Shown here: positions 11,234 to 20,519 of the stretch, one piece after another | Numbering within the stretch: the first letter of the stretch is position 1 | Layout: each line of letters opens with the position of its first letter | Assembly (NCBI GenBank): GCA_963662175.1 | Contig: OY759217.1 | Span: 13,828,562 to 13,892,561, forward strand | DNA from: Aradus depressus | Taxonomy: Eukaryota > Arthropoda > Insecta > Hemiptera > Aradidae | Direction: 5' to 3' | DNA: 64,000 nucleotides | Made by a program: the position numbers and the translations under genes | The notes under the pieces: generated by a model | What the model saw: only the letters and a program-made list of their open reading frames with translations | What the model was told of the DNA's origin: nothing | Databases searched by the model: none

Positions 11234-11429
11234 ATCGCTTCTCGGCCTTTTGGCTAAGATCAAAGTGTAGTATCTGTTCTTATCAGCTTAATCTCTGGTA
11301 CGGATCCTATATGGATCCCTCTTCCGTGATTAAACTTCTTTTTGGAAATTCGATGGGGTTCATGTGAGCTTGCTCACTCCCCATCACGGGTTGACCTGGC
11401 AATGCAGTACCGCCAGGACCAGCCCACCC
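11234..11429 (+). ncRNA. U2: U2 spliceosomal snRNA
   Basis: About 196 nt. The RNA base-pairs with the intron branch point and with U6 in the nuclear spliceosome. The 5' end ATCGCTTCTCGGCCTTTTGG is canonical; the branch-point-recognition segment GTGTAGTATCTGTTC is exact and the following TTATCAGCTTAAT conserved. Stem-loop IIb is GGATCC/GGATCC. The Sm-like site is CTTTTTGGA, where most animals have AUUUUUGGA. Stem-loop III pairs GATGGGG..GTGAGC with GCTCAC..CCCCATC, and stem-loop IV pairs CCTGGC with GCCAGG around AATGCAGTACC. All stems are intact, arguing for a functional gene over a pseudogene. There is no A tail directly after the 3' end. Confidence 0.93.
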
Positions 11430-11529
11430 TAACTACCATGAAAAGTTCCTACCAACAAGGTTAAGTACCGAAAAAAAAAAATTGATGTAGTCAGATGGCA
11501 AAAAAAAAAAGGCGTCAGTGAATCACAGG

Positions 11530-11905
11530 GAATGTACATCCCCGAAATAAGGGTTTCATCCCCTCCAAAACCAGTTCTCGCTAATAGTCAATAGTTGACT
11601 TGCTTAGCGACTGCTAACTTCTCATACTATTTTGTATCGATAAATCCATTTGGAGTTGATGAGCCAGCCCCCTTGTCTCAAACCCCCATCTCCTTGCCTG
11701 GCCCTCTGAAAATTTATAAGTGTCGTCCATATGGGGTTTTGAATTTACACATGAAGTTTTGTGTCGATAAATTTATTGCAACGACAGTTATTAGAGTTTT
11801 TGAGTCAAGCCTTTCCCTGAATCTGGAAGTCGAAAAACATGAAATTCCGTGGAAAACTCCCCTTCGAATTTCTGTCCGATTACATAACTTCCCCTATACT
11901 TGGTA
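11530..11905 (-). mobile_element. Family C copy, reverse
   Basis: Reverse units with TTGTATCGATAAATCC, GTGTCGATAAATTTATTG, GGCCCTCTGAAAATTTATA and the left end ACATAACTTCCCCTATACTT. A 166-codon ORF (11595-12095) runs through it and is a product of the repeat. Confidence 0.8.
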
Positions 11906-11975
11906 TAGTAAAAATAATAATAAATTTATTTCCGTTAAACCAATACATGGGATAGCTTATAAATGTATGATTTGT
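11906..11975 (-). mobile_element. LINE-like 3' tail fragment
   Basis: AATAATAATAAATTTATTTC and CGTTAAACCAATACATGG are the complement of the tail at 39339-39440 (GTATTGGTTTAACGG, AAATAAATTTATTATTATTA). An ATT-repeat 3' end shared by dispersed copies suggests a non-LTR element. 11976-12114 is AT-rich with nothing else. Confidence 0.5.
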
Positions 11976-12114
11976 AGTAATAACAAAACTATAAGGAAAA
12001 GTAAAATGAAATTAATAAAAACAATAAATAACTACTTAAAAATATATGAGTATAAAAAAAAATTAATACATTACCTATACATTTATAGTAAGTAGACACA
12101 TTTTTCAATTTAAT

Positions 12115-12235
12115 AAAAATTAAGATAACTATTTTTGAAAAAACTCTTCGGAAGTGTCTTTATCCCGACGATGTTTCGGGACGTTCTTACGTTCCTTCAC
12201 CAGGTCCCAATGTGCGAGATATAGAAAAGAAAAAG
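12115..12235 (-). mobile_element. Penelope-terminal-like fragment with hammerhead-like core
   Basis: On the minus strand: CTGGTGA, A, a stem of GGAACGT/ACGTCCC, then GAAACATCGTC. The layout (CUGANGA-like, stem II, GAAA, GUC) is that of the hammerhead motifs known from Penelope-like element terminal repeats. The core has G for A at one invariant site, so it is probably dead. Related fragments lie at 50690-50800 and 51005-51065. Confidence 0.4.
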
Positions 12236-12300
12236 AAAACAATGTAACTATAACAATATATAAAAGAAATAAAATAAAAAATATATATATACAAAAATCG

Positions 12301-12537
12301 AGGGCGCCGGTGCACGCTGTCTTTCGGATGGGACGTTAAGCGATGGTCCCGAGCCTGTACGATGTCAGGTACTCGTTAAAGACCCCTACCCTAGGTGAAT
12401 AAAAATTTAGAGTAGGCAAAATTTAGGACTCCCAATGTAGAGTCGGGCTCATGTACACCAGATTGACGAAAGAGCGCTCTGGTAGTAGGCGTGACCTCGT
12501 AGTTAAAGCCCGGGCATGTGTCATAAAACCTAACCTA
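12301..12537 (+). mobile_element. SINE-A copy with internal deletion
   Basis: Starts GGGCGCCGGT, then jumps to GCACGCTGTCTTTCGG: the tRNA-like A and B boxes are deleted. The rest of the body is intact, ending CATAAAACCTAACCTATATA. Confidence 0.88.
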
Positions 12538-12788
12538 TATAATAATCAATTATAAATTAACAAATAAAAAATTATAAATGAATAAATAAAACAATAACGT
12601 ACATTTATATGACCTTAAAGGTGTGGAGGAACTCTGCCCCTAAAAATAAAAATGTAAGCTTTGTATCAAATAATGATTTTGGATATGAAACACGATTTTT
12701 TATTGTGATTATATTATTCTTTTTGAACAGTCAGAATAAAATTCCTTTTCCGTGTAAAGGGTTTCCTGTAACATAAACATTTTTAGTT

Positions 12789-13067
12789 AGGGTTAGGTTA
12801 GGTTAGGTTTTATGACTCATGCCCGGGCTTTAACTACGAGGTCATATCGCCTACTACCAGAGCGCTCTTTCGTCACTCTGGTGGACATGAGCCCGACTCT
12901 ACTGTGGGAGTCCTAAATTTTGCCCACCCTAAATTTTTATTCATCTAGGGTAGGGGTCTTTAACGAGTACCTGACATCGTACAGGCTCGGGACCATCGCT
13001 TAACGTCCCATCCGAAGGACGGCGTGCTTAAGTTTATTTTACCTCCCAGATAAAATAAACTAAGGGC
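12789..13067 (-). mobile_element. SINE-A copy, 5' truncated, 8-bp TSD
   Basis: Tail of four TTAGG-type units at 12789-12811, then the full body up to the start of the tRNA region. TTTTAGTT flanks it at 12781-12788 and 13068-13075. Confidence 0.88.
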
Positions 13068-13110
13068 TTTTAGTTGAAGTTTAAATTGTTTTATTGTAAC
13101 TGGGGAAGTT

Positions 13111-13461
13111 GGGTTAGGTTAAGTTTTAGGTTAGGTTTTATGACTCATGCCCGGGCTTTTAATTACGAGGTCATATCGCCTACTACCAGAGCGCTCTTTC
13201 GTCACTCTGATATACATGTGCCAGACTCTACTATGGGAGTCCTAAATTTTGCCTATCCTAAATTTTTATTCAACTAGGGTAGGGATCTTTAACGAGTACC
13301 TGACATCGTACAGGCTCGGGACCATCGCTTAACGTCCCATCTGAAGGACGGCATGCTTAAGTTTATTTTACCTCCCAGATGTCCTAGGGTCGGGTTACAA
13401 ACCCACGTTCTTGAGCTCAGAAGTCAAGCACACATACCACTGAGCTACCGGCGCCCTCTAT
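13111..13461 (-). mobile_element. Full-length SINE-A with 11-bp TSD
   Basis: 351 bp. On the minus strand the head reads GGGCGCCGGTAGCTCAGTGG (A box) with a degraded B box (GTGGGTTTGTAACCC), then the body, then a TTAGG/AGGTTAAG-type tail. CTGGGGAAGTT at 13100-13110 and 13462-13472 is a perfect TSD; this target resembles the family C terminal motif. Confidence 0.93.
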
Positions 13462-13472
13462 CTGGGGAAGTT

Positions 13473-14085
13473 AAAAGTTCAAATAAACACCATTGGTAGT
13501 AATTTTGTAGACTACTTTCGCCCTGAAGAGAATGAACTCCTGGATCTGCTTTCTCTTAATAATCAATTTTGTATGGAGTGCTTTATTTCGAACTGTCCTG
13601 TGAAAAGTGGCCAGTTATAACGGGAATATCCTTTTCATAGATGGAACCTTTGGAGGGGGTGTGAAGGGGTGAAATGGGGTTGCGCGATCCTATATCCGCT
13701 GTAATTTCCTATTCAGTGACATATTAGGTCGTTTGAAAGGCAGCTCTGAACCTCTGATCAAAGGGGTGACAACATCCAGTCCCAGGAAGACGAAATTTCC
13801 ATTTACTTCCTAATAAATTTTCCCAAATAATGTTGAGTAGTACTAATTGATTTTAATGCGTCTACTACAAATTTTAATTTTCAATTTTGGAATTTTTGAA
13901 AAATTGTAGTTTTCAAGTGTGATCAAATGATTTCTCTATTAAAACTATATTTGCATAGCGAATTTCACGAATTATAAGGGTTAGTTATATAATCGATCAG
14001 ATATTCAATATTGAATTTTCACCGGAGTTTCATGTTTTTCGCATTTTCATTCAAAAAATGAAAAATAAAATCTCATCGGTGAATG
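13473..14085. other. No gene; degraded repeats
   Basis: Shares 13545-13600 with 9065-9130. 13970-14060 resembles a diverged family C left end (TTATATAATCGATCAGATAT, TTGAATTTTCACCGG). Confidence 0.4.
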
Positions 14086-14250
14086 TACTTTCCCAGAACG
14101 AATTAATCAATAAAGTTGTTGCTCTCTCTCTAAAATCAATCAACCGATTGGGCGAAAAATGAATAGTTGGCTTACATACAGACTTCTGAATCCTCTAGTA
14201 CCTAATTTTGTGACAATACAGTAATTCAACGGGAGTTGTCAGAGTTTTTG
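14086..14250 (-). mobile_element. Family C right-end fragment, reverse
   Basis: GGTGAATGTACTTTCCCAGA, ACGAATTAATCAATAAAG and TAGTTGGCTTACATA match the complement of the family right end. 14251-14615 holds nothing recognised. Confidence 0.7.
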
Positions 14251-14619
14251 TGTTATAATAATGGCTGAAAGGTCGTATTTCTGAGTTCCTCGTCAACTTG
14301 AGAACTCAGTTACGAATAGTGTTAAATTTTCTAGAAGACTCTCTTTTCATCGAAAGTTGGGTATAATCTTAATTGCAACCATAAAGCAAAAGTGACATCA
14401 CAAACCTAACATTGTATGGAATCTTCAATTTTCATTTTCAAGATTACACTTCGCATTAGAAATGGCAAAATTTCACAAAACATTCCTCATTTAAGAAACT
14501 TTTAAATGGTATACCACAATGCATTGATTTAAAATGTCAAAAATCGTGGTCGTAGGTAGCGTTTCGGGAGAATGGAAGAGATAGGATAGACAGAGAAAAA
14601 ATAGATATATATGTTAGAG

Positions 14620-14966
14620 TAATGAGCTTAGGTTAGAGGTTAGGGTATAAGCTCAGAGTAGAGGTTAGGGTATAGGCTCAGGTTAGAGGTCAGGGTATAA
14701 GCTCAGGTTAGAGATTAGGGTAAAGGCTCTGGTTAGAAGTTAGAATATAGGATTCAGGTTAGAGGTTAGTGTATAGTCTCTGGTTAGAGGTTAGGGTATA
14801 GGCTCAACTTAGAGGTTAGGATAAGCTCAGGTTAGAGGTTAAGGTATAGACTCAGGTTAGAGGTTAGGATATAGGCTCAGGTTAGAAGTTAGGGTAATCG
14901 CTCAGATTAGAGGTTAGGATATAGGCTCAGATAAGAAGTTAGGGTATAGGCTCAGGTTAGAGTATT
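14620..14966 (+). repeat. 25-bp tandem array, about 13 copies
   Basis: Unit GGCTCAGGTTAGAGGTTAGG followed by GTATA, period 25 with point changes and one or two indels. Each unit contains TTAGAGG/TTAGGG-like steps reminiscent of telomere-type motifs. Noncoding. Confidence 0.92.
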
Positions 14967-15134
14967 TGAAGATTTAAATTACTTAATTCAGTATTATTCT
15001 CTCCTTTAAAGTTCAGCTGATTAAAAGCACCCGTTTGTTTTGTGGAAGAGATTTCATATGAATGTTTGAACTTTTTCTCTCAAACTGTTCAAACATTAAA
15101 ATGAAATCTTTCAACAAAACAAACGAACCTTCAG

Positions 15135-15350
15135 GGTTTAATTAGGGCCGAGTTCTTTAACGAGTACTTGACATCGCACAAGCTCGAGAACATCGCTCAA
15201 GGCAAAATGGGAACGCTAGTTTCTCTGTGTTTCTCAGATAAGTGACGGCACAACTTTCGGGGATAAACTTTGCCCCCCCCCTTTTTTTTTTTGCGATGTT
15301 CCCGAGTCTGTGCTATGACAGGTACTTGGTACTTGTTAAAGATCCTTAGG
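15135..15350. mobile_element. Inverted SINE-A shards
   Basis: 15146-15202 is reverse (TTCTTTAACGAGTACTTGAC); 15295-15350 is forward (GCGATGTTCCCGAGTCTGTG). Together they form an imperfect hairpin around a CCCCCCCCC/TTTTTTTTTT tract. Confidence 0.55.
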
Positions 15351-15575
15351 TAACGAACCCTGAGTAAAGCTAACACGGTTGGGATAACATCATTAAATGC
15401 TTAGGTCCCTAGGGGCCTTATATATAATAAAAAATAAAAAAATCGAGTTGAGGAAGTACATTAGCGGCGATTCGACACTTTTAATGTATATTGGCGTCTA
15501 CTGTAGCGAACGAAATATATGTCTGAATTGAGAGGAGGGAATCGTCAAATCTTTAAAGTTTGAAAAGTTGTGGGA

Positions 15576-15690
15576 GGGGGGGGGGGGGGGGGGGGCTAAA
15601 CATTGAGAAAGGTAGGAAGGGAGGGGGGACATTGAAAAGCTGTTTGAAGAGGCGTTGAAAAGGCTGAGGGGGGGGGGGGGAGGGGGGAAT
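15576..15690. repeat. G-rich low-complexity tract
   Basis: A run of 20 G at 15576-15595 and further G runs near 15668-15688, with purine-only DNA between. The antisense proline-rich ORF at 15553-15738 is an artefact of this. Confidence 0.8.
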
Positions 15691-15828
15691 TCTCAACAAG
15701 AAACTCAACACTGTTTTCAATAAACTGAGAGCCAACAAGAAAGCCTCCCTTCTCCATTCAATGATTTCACAAAAAAATATAAAAGAAGAAAATCATCTGC
15801 CTGATTAAAGAAAGATTTTCTGTTTAAA

Positions 15829-15930
15829 ATGTCCGCCAAGTTGGCCCAGCCCAAAGTCAAAGTGAACAATGTTAATGAGGCATCTGGGGATGACAGCTCA
15901 TCTTACAAAAAGAATGATAATTATCGATGA
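15829..15930 (+). CDS. Small ORF, 33 aa (uncertain)
   Basis: ATG in an AAAATGTCC context; the product starts MSAKLAQPKVKVNNVNEASG and is hydrophilic and Ser/Asp/Lys-rich. Codon use looks more protein-like than its surroundings. No domain recognised. It could be the first exon or retro-copied 5' end of a cellular gene, or chance. A family C fragment follows. Confidence 0.2.
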   Translation: MSAKLAQPKVKVNNVNEASGDDSSSYKKNDNYR

Positions 15931-15984
15931 ATCACCGACGATATAGTTACCCAACCCAATAATATATCTATATTTGACTTACAC

Positions 15985-16050
15985 AGTGGTTTCGGAAACC
16001 TCGTACTACATTTTGTATCGATACATTCATTACATCGGCAGTTATTACCT
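15985..16050 (-). mobile_element. Family C fragment
   Basis: TTTTGTATCGATACATTCAT and TACATCGGCAGTTATTA match the complement of the last unit core. Confidence 0.65.
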
Positions 16051-16250
16051 TATAAATATTGATCTTCTCTTTTTGAAAAAAAGTATAACTCATAAAGGAA
16101 TTAATTTTTTTAATGCCCTTCCCCATTTGTTGAAGTCAATAGATACAATAAAAACATTTAAAATTCAACTAAAAATATTTAATCTTTCATTTTTCGGCAG
16201 AGTTTCTTCACACTTTAATGGTCTTCGAATCTACTTTATGTTTAATAATT
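16051..16250 (+). pseudogene. LINE reverse-transcriptase ORF, C-terminal fragment
   Basis: The frame includes THKGINFFNALPHLL, KSIDTIKTFKIQLKIF and NLSFF. The pattern 'KG...FN.LP..LKS...I..FK..LK.F' is the typical end of ORF2 in CR1/Jockey-like LINEs, which encode reverse transcriptase for retrotransposition. The catalytic domain is absent. The final codons are split by a MITE at 16251-16504; read across it, the frame would end with a TAA near 16530. A T/A-rich 3' flank runs to about 16790. Confidence 0.6.
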
Positions 16251-16504
16251 GAGTGGTTGACGCGAGAAAGGTTCTAAACGTCAAAATAACACTTCCTTCC
16301 GCTGCCATGTTGAGAACTACTGGTGGCTGTTAGAACCTTCTTCCATGAGGCTCAACGCTGACGTGGGCTCAGTACTACCAACTGCTGCTGTAACGGCAAA
16401 AAAAACTTCCCTACACAGTCCCTAGAGGCCTATAGAACCTGATTCCACAGAAATCTCATTTTCGACTAAAGTGGCGCTTAGAACCTTTTTCGCGTCAACC
16501 ACTC
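16251..16504. mobile_element. 254-bp MITE with AATT duplication inside LINE ORF
   Basis: Inverted repeats: GAGTGGTTGACGCGAGAAAG at the left, and CTTTTTCGCGTCAACCACTC-like at the right, with an internal shared GGTTCTAA/TTAGAACC. AATT lies directly outside both ends. It interrupts the last codons of the LINE fragment. Confidence 0.85.
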
Positions 16505-16870
16505 AATTGTTTTTCAATACTTGACTACTAATTTATTTTATGTTTCTTGGTATATTCTTTTAAGTATTTTTATTATTTTTTTATTTTATTTTTTGAAATT
16601 TTATAAAAATATTTCCAGAAAAAAATGTATTACGTTTTTTATTTTTCTTCTTATTATTTTATTGATTTATTCATAATTTTTTATTGATTTATTTATAATT
16701 CTTTATTTATACATTTATATATTTTTTGTTTATTCAATTATATACTTTTTTTATTTACTAATTTATATATTTTTTATATCACCGCCTCCTCAGGGATCCT
16801 CCTCAGGCAGGTCACGCGGCCAACGACGATTCAGTACGAGTATGTCTCTTCGTATATCTAATACCATAAA

Positions 16871-17050
16871 GAGGGCTCCGGTAGCTCACAGGTAGCTTGT
16901 TTGCCTACCGAGCTCAAGATCGTGGGTTCGAAACTCGGCCGAGGCCCTTAGGTTTTTTTTCTGGGAAGTGAACAAACCTTGAACAACCCGTCCCGATGGT
17001 CCGGAGCTTGTACGGTGGTAGGTCTGGCGGACATAAGCCTGACCTAGTTA
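16871..17050 (+). mobile_element. SINE-A head joined to LINE sequence
   Basis: A tRNA-like head (GGCTCCGGTAGCTCACAGGT, B box GTGGGTTCGAAACTC) and SINE-A body run to about 17025, then a scrambled SINE-A piece (TCTGGCGGACATAAGCC). Directly downstream is a LINE ORF end, so this is a mosaic of SINE and LINE. Confidence 0.7.
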
Positions 17051-17222
17051 AGACTGCAGAACTCGTAGTTCTCGAATGCTCGCTTTACGAGGCGCCTAGG
17101 TTGGAGTTGATATGCAGGACAGGATCGATCTCTCAGAAGCTGATGAGTGAGGCTGACTACCCGGAGTTCGGTCGATTCGTCGCCTCCTGGCGGAAGGAAG
17201 AAAAAGACAGTATAGCGTGGTT
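17051..17222 (+). pseudogene. R1/Jockey-like LINE ORF2 C-terminus
   Basis: The frame reads CSLYEAPRLELICRTGS... ADYPEFGRFVASWRKEE, closely like the LINE end at 57857-58078 (CPLYDRFRVELIRATGS ... SNYPAFGRFVTSWRE). This is the segment just after the Cys/His motif at the end of such ORF2 proteins. The upstream Cys/His residues are not preserved. Confidence 0.7.
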
Positions 17223-17570
17223 CCGGGGATGACCGCTGGATGCTCTATCACAGCCCATACAGACCTCGTTGTTAAAGCCCGGGGATGACCTGGATGCTCT
17301 AACACGGCCCATACGGACCTCGTGTTAAAGCCCGGGGATGACCGCTGGATGCTCTAACACGGCCCATACAGACCTCGTTGTTAAAGCCCGGGGATGACCT
17401 GGATGCTCTAACACGGCCCATACGGACCTCGTGTTAAAGCCCGGGGATGACTGCTGGATGCTCTAACACGGCCCATACGGACCTCGTTGTTAAAGCCCGG
17501 GGATTACAGCTGGATGCTCTAACACGGCCCATACGGACCTCGTGTTAAAGCCCGGGGATGAGCCACAATA
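17223..17570 (+). repeat. 53/56-bp tandem array of a LINE 3' end
   Basis: Six units starting CCGGGGATGACC at 17223, 17279, 17332, 17388, 17441, 17497, with a seventh start at 17552. Spacing mostly alternates 56/53, suggesting a dimer of about 109 bp. Each contains GGATGCTCTAACACGGCCCA and GACCTCGT.GTTAAAGCCCG. The last unit runs into GAGCCACAATAACTAAATAA, the same 3' ending as SINE-A. Confidence 0.9.
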
Positions 17571-18088
17571 ACTAAATAAGTAACTAACTCTAATAGTATA
17601 ATATTATTTTTCATTTTTATTTTTCGCGTTAGACCCCAAGGATCGTAAAACCACAAATGGAATACGAGTAAGTTATATCTGCAAAAATAAACTCATAAAA
17701 CTGTCAGGAAGAACAGGTTGGCGAATGAAACCAGTACCTTACACAAAATAATAAGAACAAAAAAGATAGATTCTTGTACTTACTTCTCTTTCTTTTTTTT
17801 TTTTTTTTGAAAAAATGTACATATGTTAAAATGAGAACTGGATGGTTGAATGTTGAATGGGACCAGATTCCCAGCATCCGCTACAGGGCCCTTGACCCGA
17901 CGAAGAGGACTCGGTGAAAATCGAATTTATAGTGGGTGAATATTTGATGAGAAGGGGCGAATGGAGGTGGGGGGGGGGGGGGGGGGGGGTTCCAGTGAAA
18001 CTTGAGGTGGGGGACCTGTTGTCCAGACTGAATAAATCATCTCTGTCCTTTCTGGTAATTAGTAGAGGCTTAGAGACACTTTTTTTTT
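17571..18088. other. No gene; G21 tract
   Basis: Contains a run of 21 G at 17969-17989. ORFs across it are low-complexity shadows. Confidence 0.5.
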
Positions 18089-18540
18089 TTACTTCACCAG
18101 CTATACAAAGTATAGGGGAAGTTATGTAATCGATCAAAAATTCGATGTAGAGTTTTCAACGGAATTTCATGTTTTCCGATCTCGTAGATTCCAAATATGA
18201 AGAAAAAGTCTGTGTTTGTATTTCTATGCTCATGATAACTCCCGGTAGAAGGAATGTATCGAAACGAAATTTTATGTGTGAATCCAGAACTTTCTAACTA
18301 TGACACCTATTGTTTTTCAGCCAAATAGACCAAAGAGAAGGGTATTTGGAGGGATTAAAATAAAAACTCTAATAACTGTCTATAGAATGAATGGTCCATA
18401 GAAGGAGGGGCTTAACTCAAATACCTCAACTACCGAAGTAATGAATGTATCGAAACGAAATTTTATATATAACTTTAAAACTCCGAAAGGAGGAGAGGGC
18501 CTATCTCAAAAACCCTAAAACTGCTGGAAAAATTGTATTT
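18089..18540 (+). mobile_element. Family C, left end and units
   Basis: TTCACCAGCTATACAAAGTA, TAGGGGAAGTTATGTAATCG, the GAGTTTTCAACGGAATTTCA block, then three units. The right end is missing and replaced by AT-rich DNA (18541-18790). Confidence 0.8.
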
Positions 18541-18794
18541 AATATAAAATGAATCTTTCAGTTTTCTCTATAAGTTCTTGAAATGATTTTATATTAGCTC
18601 ATAAATATAATGTGATAAAATAAAATATTAATTAATAATAATTAATTAAACAAAATTAATATTAATTAAAACAAAAAGAATAAATAATAAATATCACTAC
18701 ATTTCCTGTAGAAATCATAGCTGGTCTTCTACTGAATTTTGATTTCTACAGTAATTTCCGAAAAGGGCCCTAAAAAAAGTAGAAAGTTCAAGAG

Positions 18795-18995
18795 TTCACT
18801 TTCTTCAAAATTGCACGTATTTAAAAAAATTCCAATTAATAATTATTTCAATTGGATTTCTTCTAAATATAACAATGAGATGCCATATTGTTTCCTAAAT
18901 TTGCAAAAATGTTAAATTTAATCCAAAGGTATAAATTATCTTACTGGGTTCACAGGGAAAATGAATAGTATAGAATAAGAGAACAAATATTTGGG
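18795..18995 (+). repeat. Dispersed repeat G, pair with 61495-61695
   Basis: Shares TTTGCAAAAATG, AATCCAAAGGTAT and ACAGGGAAAATGAATA with 61495-61695 in the same order and orientation. Identity unknown. 18996-19830 holds nothing recognised. Confidence 0.55.
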
Positions 18996-19835
18996 TTTAT
19001 TTACTCAAACCTTCGTCCACCTCCACATCTATCCCCAGACTGTTTCTACATTTAAAACAGCTGATCGTCGTCTTTTGTCTCCATTCATTTCGTTTTAAAA
19101 CAAAATGCGACTAGTCCATTTTGACTAATTAAGTTACTTCACTTCTAACAGCTGTTTTTATACAAATAATAATAATTTGATTTTATAATATATTAATAAT
19201 CTTAATGTGTGTAAATTTTTTACATCACAATAAGTGGTATCTTGTAAAATATACTTAGGCCCCGAAGTTAAGATTTCTCCAGTCCCAATTACAACATTGT
19301 AAGCACAAAGTTCTAAAGTGACATTTAAGTTTGCTAGGTTCATATTTATACAATCTTCAGGATTACCTGAGATTATCTAAGGATGTGACTCCCTGTCCCA
19401 TAGGGAAGAGTCTCTGGGGGGAGGGGGGAGGAAAATTCTGACTGTTCAAATATTTGAAGAGTTCAATCGTAAATATTATCCAGATAGAGGCTATTGAACC
19501 CCGGTGCAGCTTCCTTGAATGAACGGTAATAAGTGATGCATGCACTTGTCAGTAAATTTCACGGTGGAGGCAGCCAACGGCTAGAAATGCACCGTAGCTT
19601 CCCACGTCTACCCTTATGAAGTAACTCCTAATCACTGTGGTAAAAGCAGTAGCAACTATTACCATATCTAGACTCAAGATCCACTTTCAATCCGTTCCAC
19701 TGATATCCCCCTCCTGTTATTATTCTTATTTAATTTTTTTGCCTATTATGGACATGGGTCATATTTTTACCTTGACAAACCTTAATAAATTTCATTCTAA
19801 AAAAAGCTTTTATTCGTACATCTGTTAGTCTGTTT

Positions 19836-20517
19836 GTGTCTTTGAACACGATAACTCCGAGAAAGAATGTATTCACCTGAATATATGTGCATCCAGAACT
19901 CACTAAATACGACACCTATTGATTTTCAGTCAAATTGGCCAAATGGGAAGAAGGGAGTTGAGGGGAGACTTAACACAAAAACTCTAATAACTACTGTTCT
20001 AATAAACTTATGGACACAAAATATCATATTCATTCAAAACCTTTTTAGAACGACATAATTTTCAGTGCAATCGGTCGAAGGGAGGGGAATGACGATCTCC
20101 TCTTCCCTTCAGTTGTTTCGCTGAAAATTAATAGGTGTCCTTTTAGGATTTTGAATTTACATATGAAGTTTCGTGTTAATACATTTATTACAAAGAGTTT
20201 TTGGTTTTTTTTTTTTTTTTTTTTTTTTTTTTCGGCCTCGGCAGACACCACACTATTCATCTATGTGTTATTATTTAGTTATTTTTACGACATCCATGGC
20301 CCTGGGAGGGAGTTCTATCCACGAAATAAAACTCACTCCCGGACGGGATTCGAACCCGCAAACCATGGTGAGACCATGCGACTAAAGCCCTACGCTCTAG
20401 CCCACACGGTCACCATGGCTCCCTGTTTTTAGGTTAAGCCCTCCTTCTATTCCCCCTCTTCCTTTCGTAGATTTGGCTGAAAATCGATAGGTGTCCTTGG
20501 AGGGTTCTGAAAACATC
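19836..20517. mobile_element. Family C copies, split by SINE-B
   Basis: 19836-20060 is forward; 20085-20200 and 20430-20517 are reverse (GTTAATACATTTATTACAAA; GGCTGAAAATCGATAGGTGT). The reverse copy is interrupted by the SINE-B at 20207-20422. Confidence 0.7.
20207..20422 (-). mobile_element. SINE-B copy
   Basis: Begins with a T run (the minus-strand A tail). B box GGGTTCGAATCCC on the minus strand; ends GGAGCCATGGTGACCGTGTG. Near-duplicate GTTTTTGG/GTTTTTAGG flanks fit a short TSD within family C. Confidence 0.85.
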
Positions 20518-20519
20518 TA

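Noticed and set aside
11595..12095. 166-codon plus ORF, one of the longest in the window
   Set aside because: It runs through reverse family C units, a LINE-like tail and simple AT sequence; no domain, and the repeats explain its openness.
20045..20432. ORFs with long Lys or Phe runs
   Set aside because: Translated homopolymer of the SINE-B tail.
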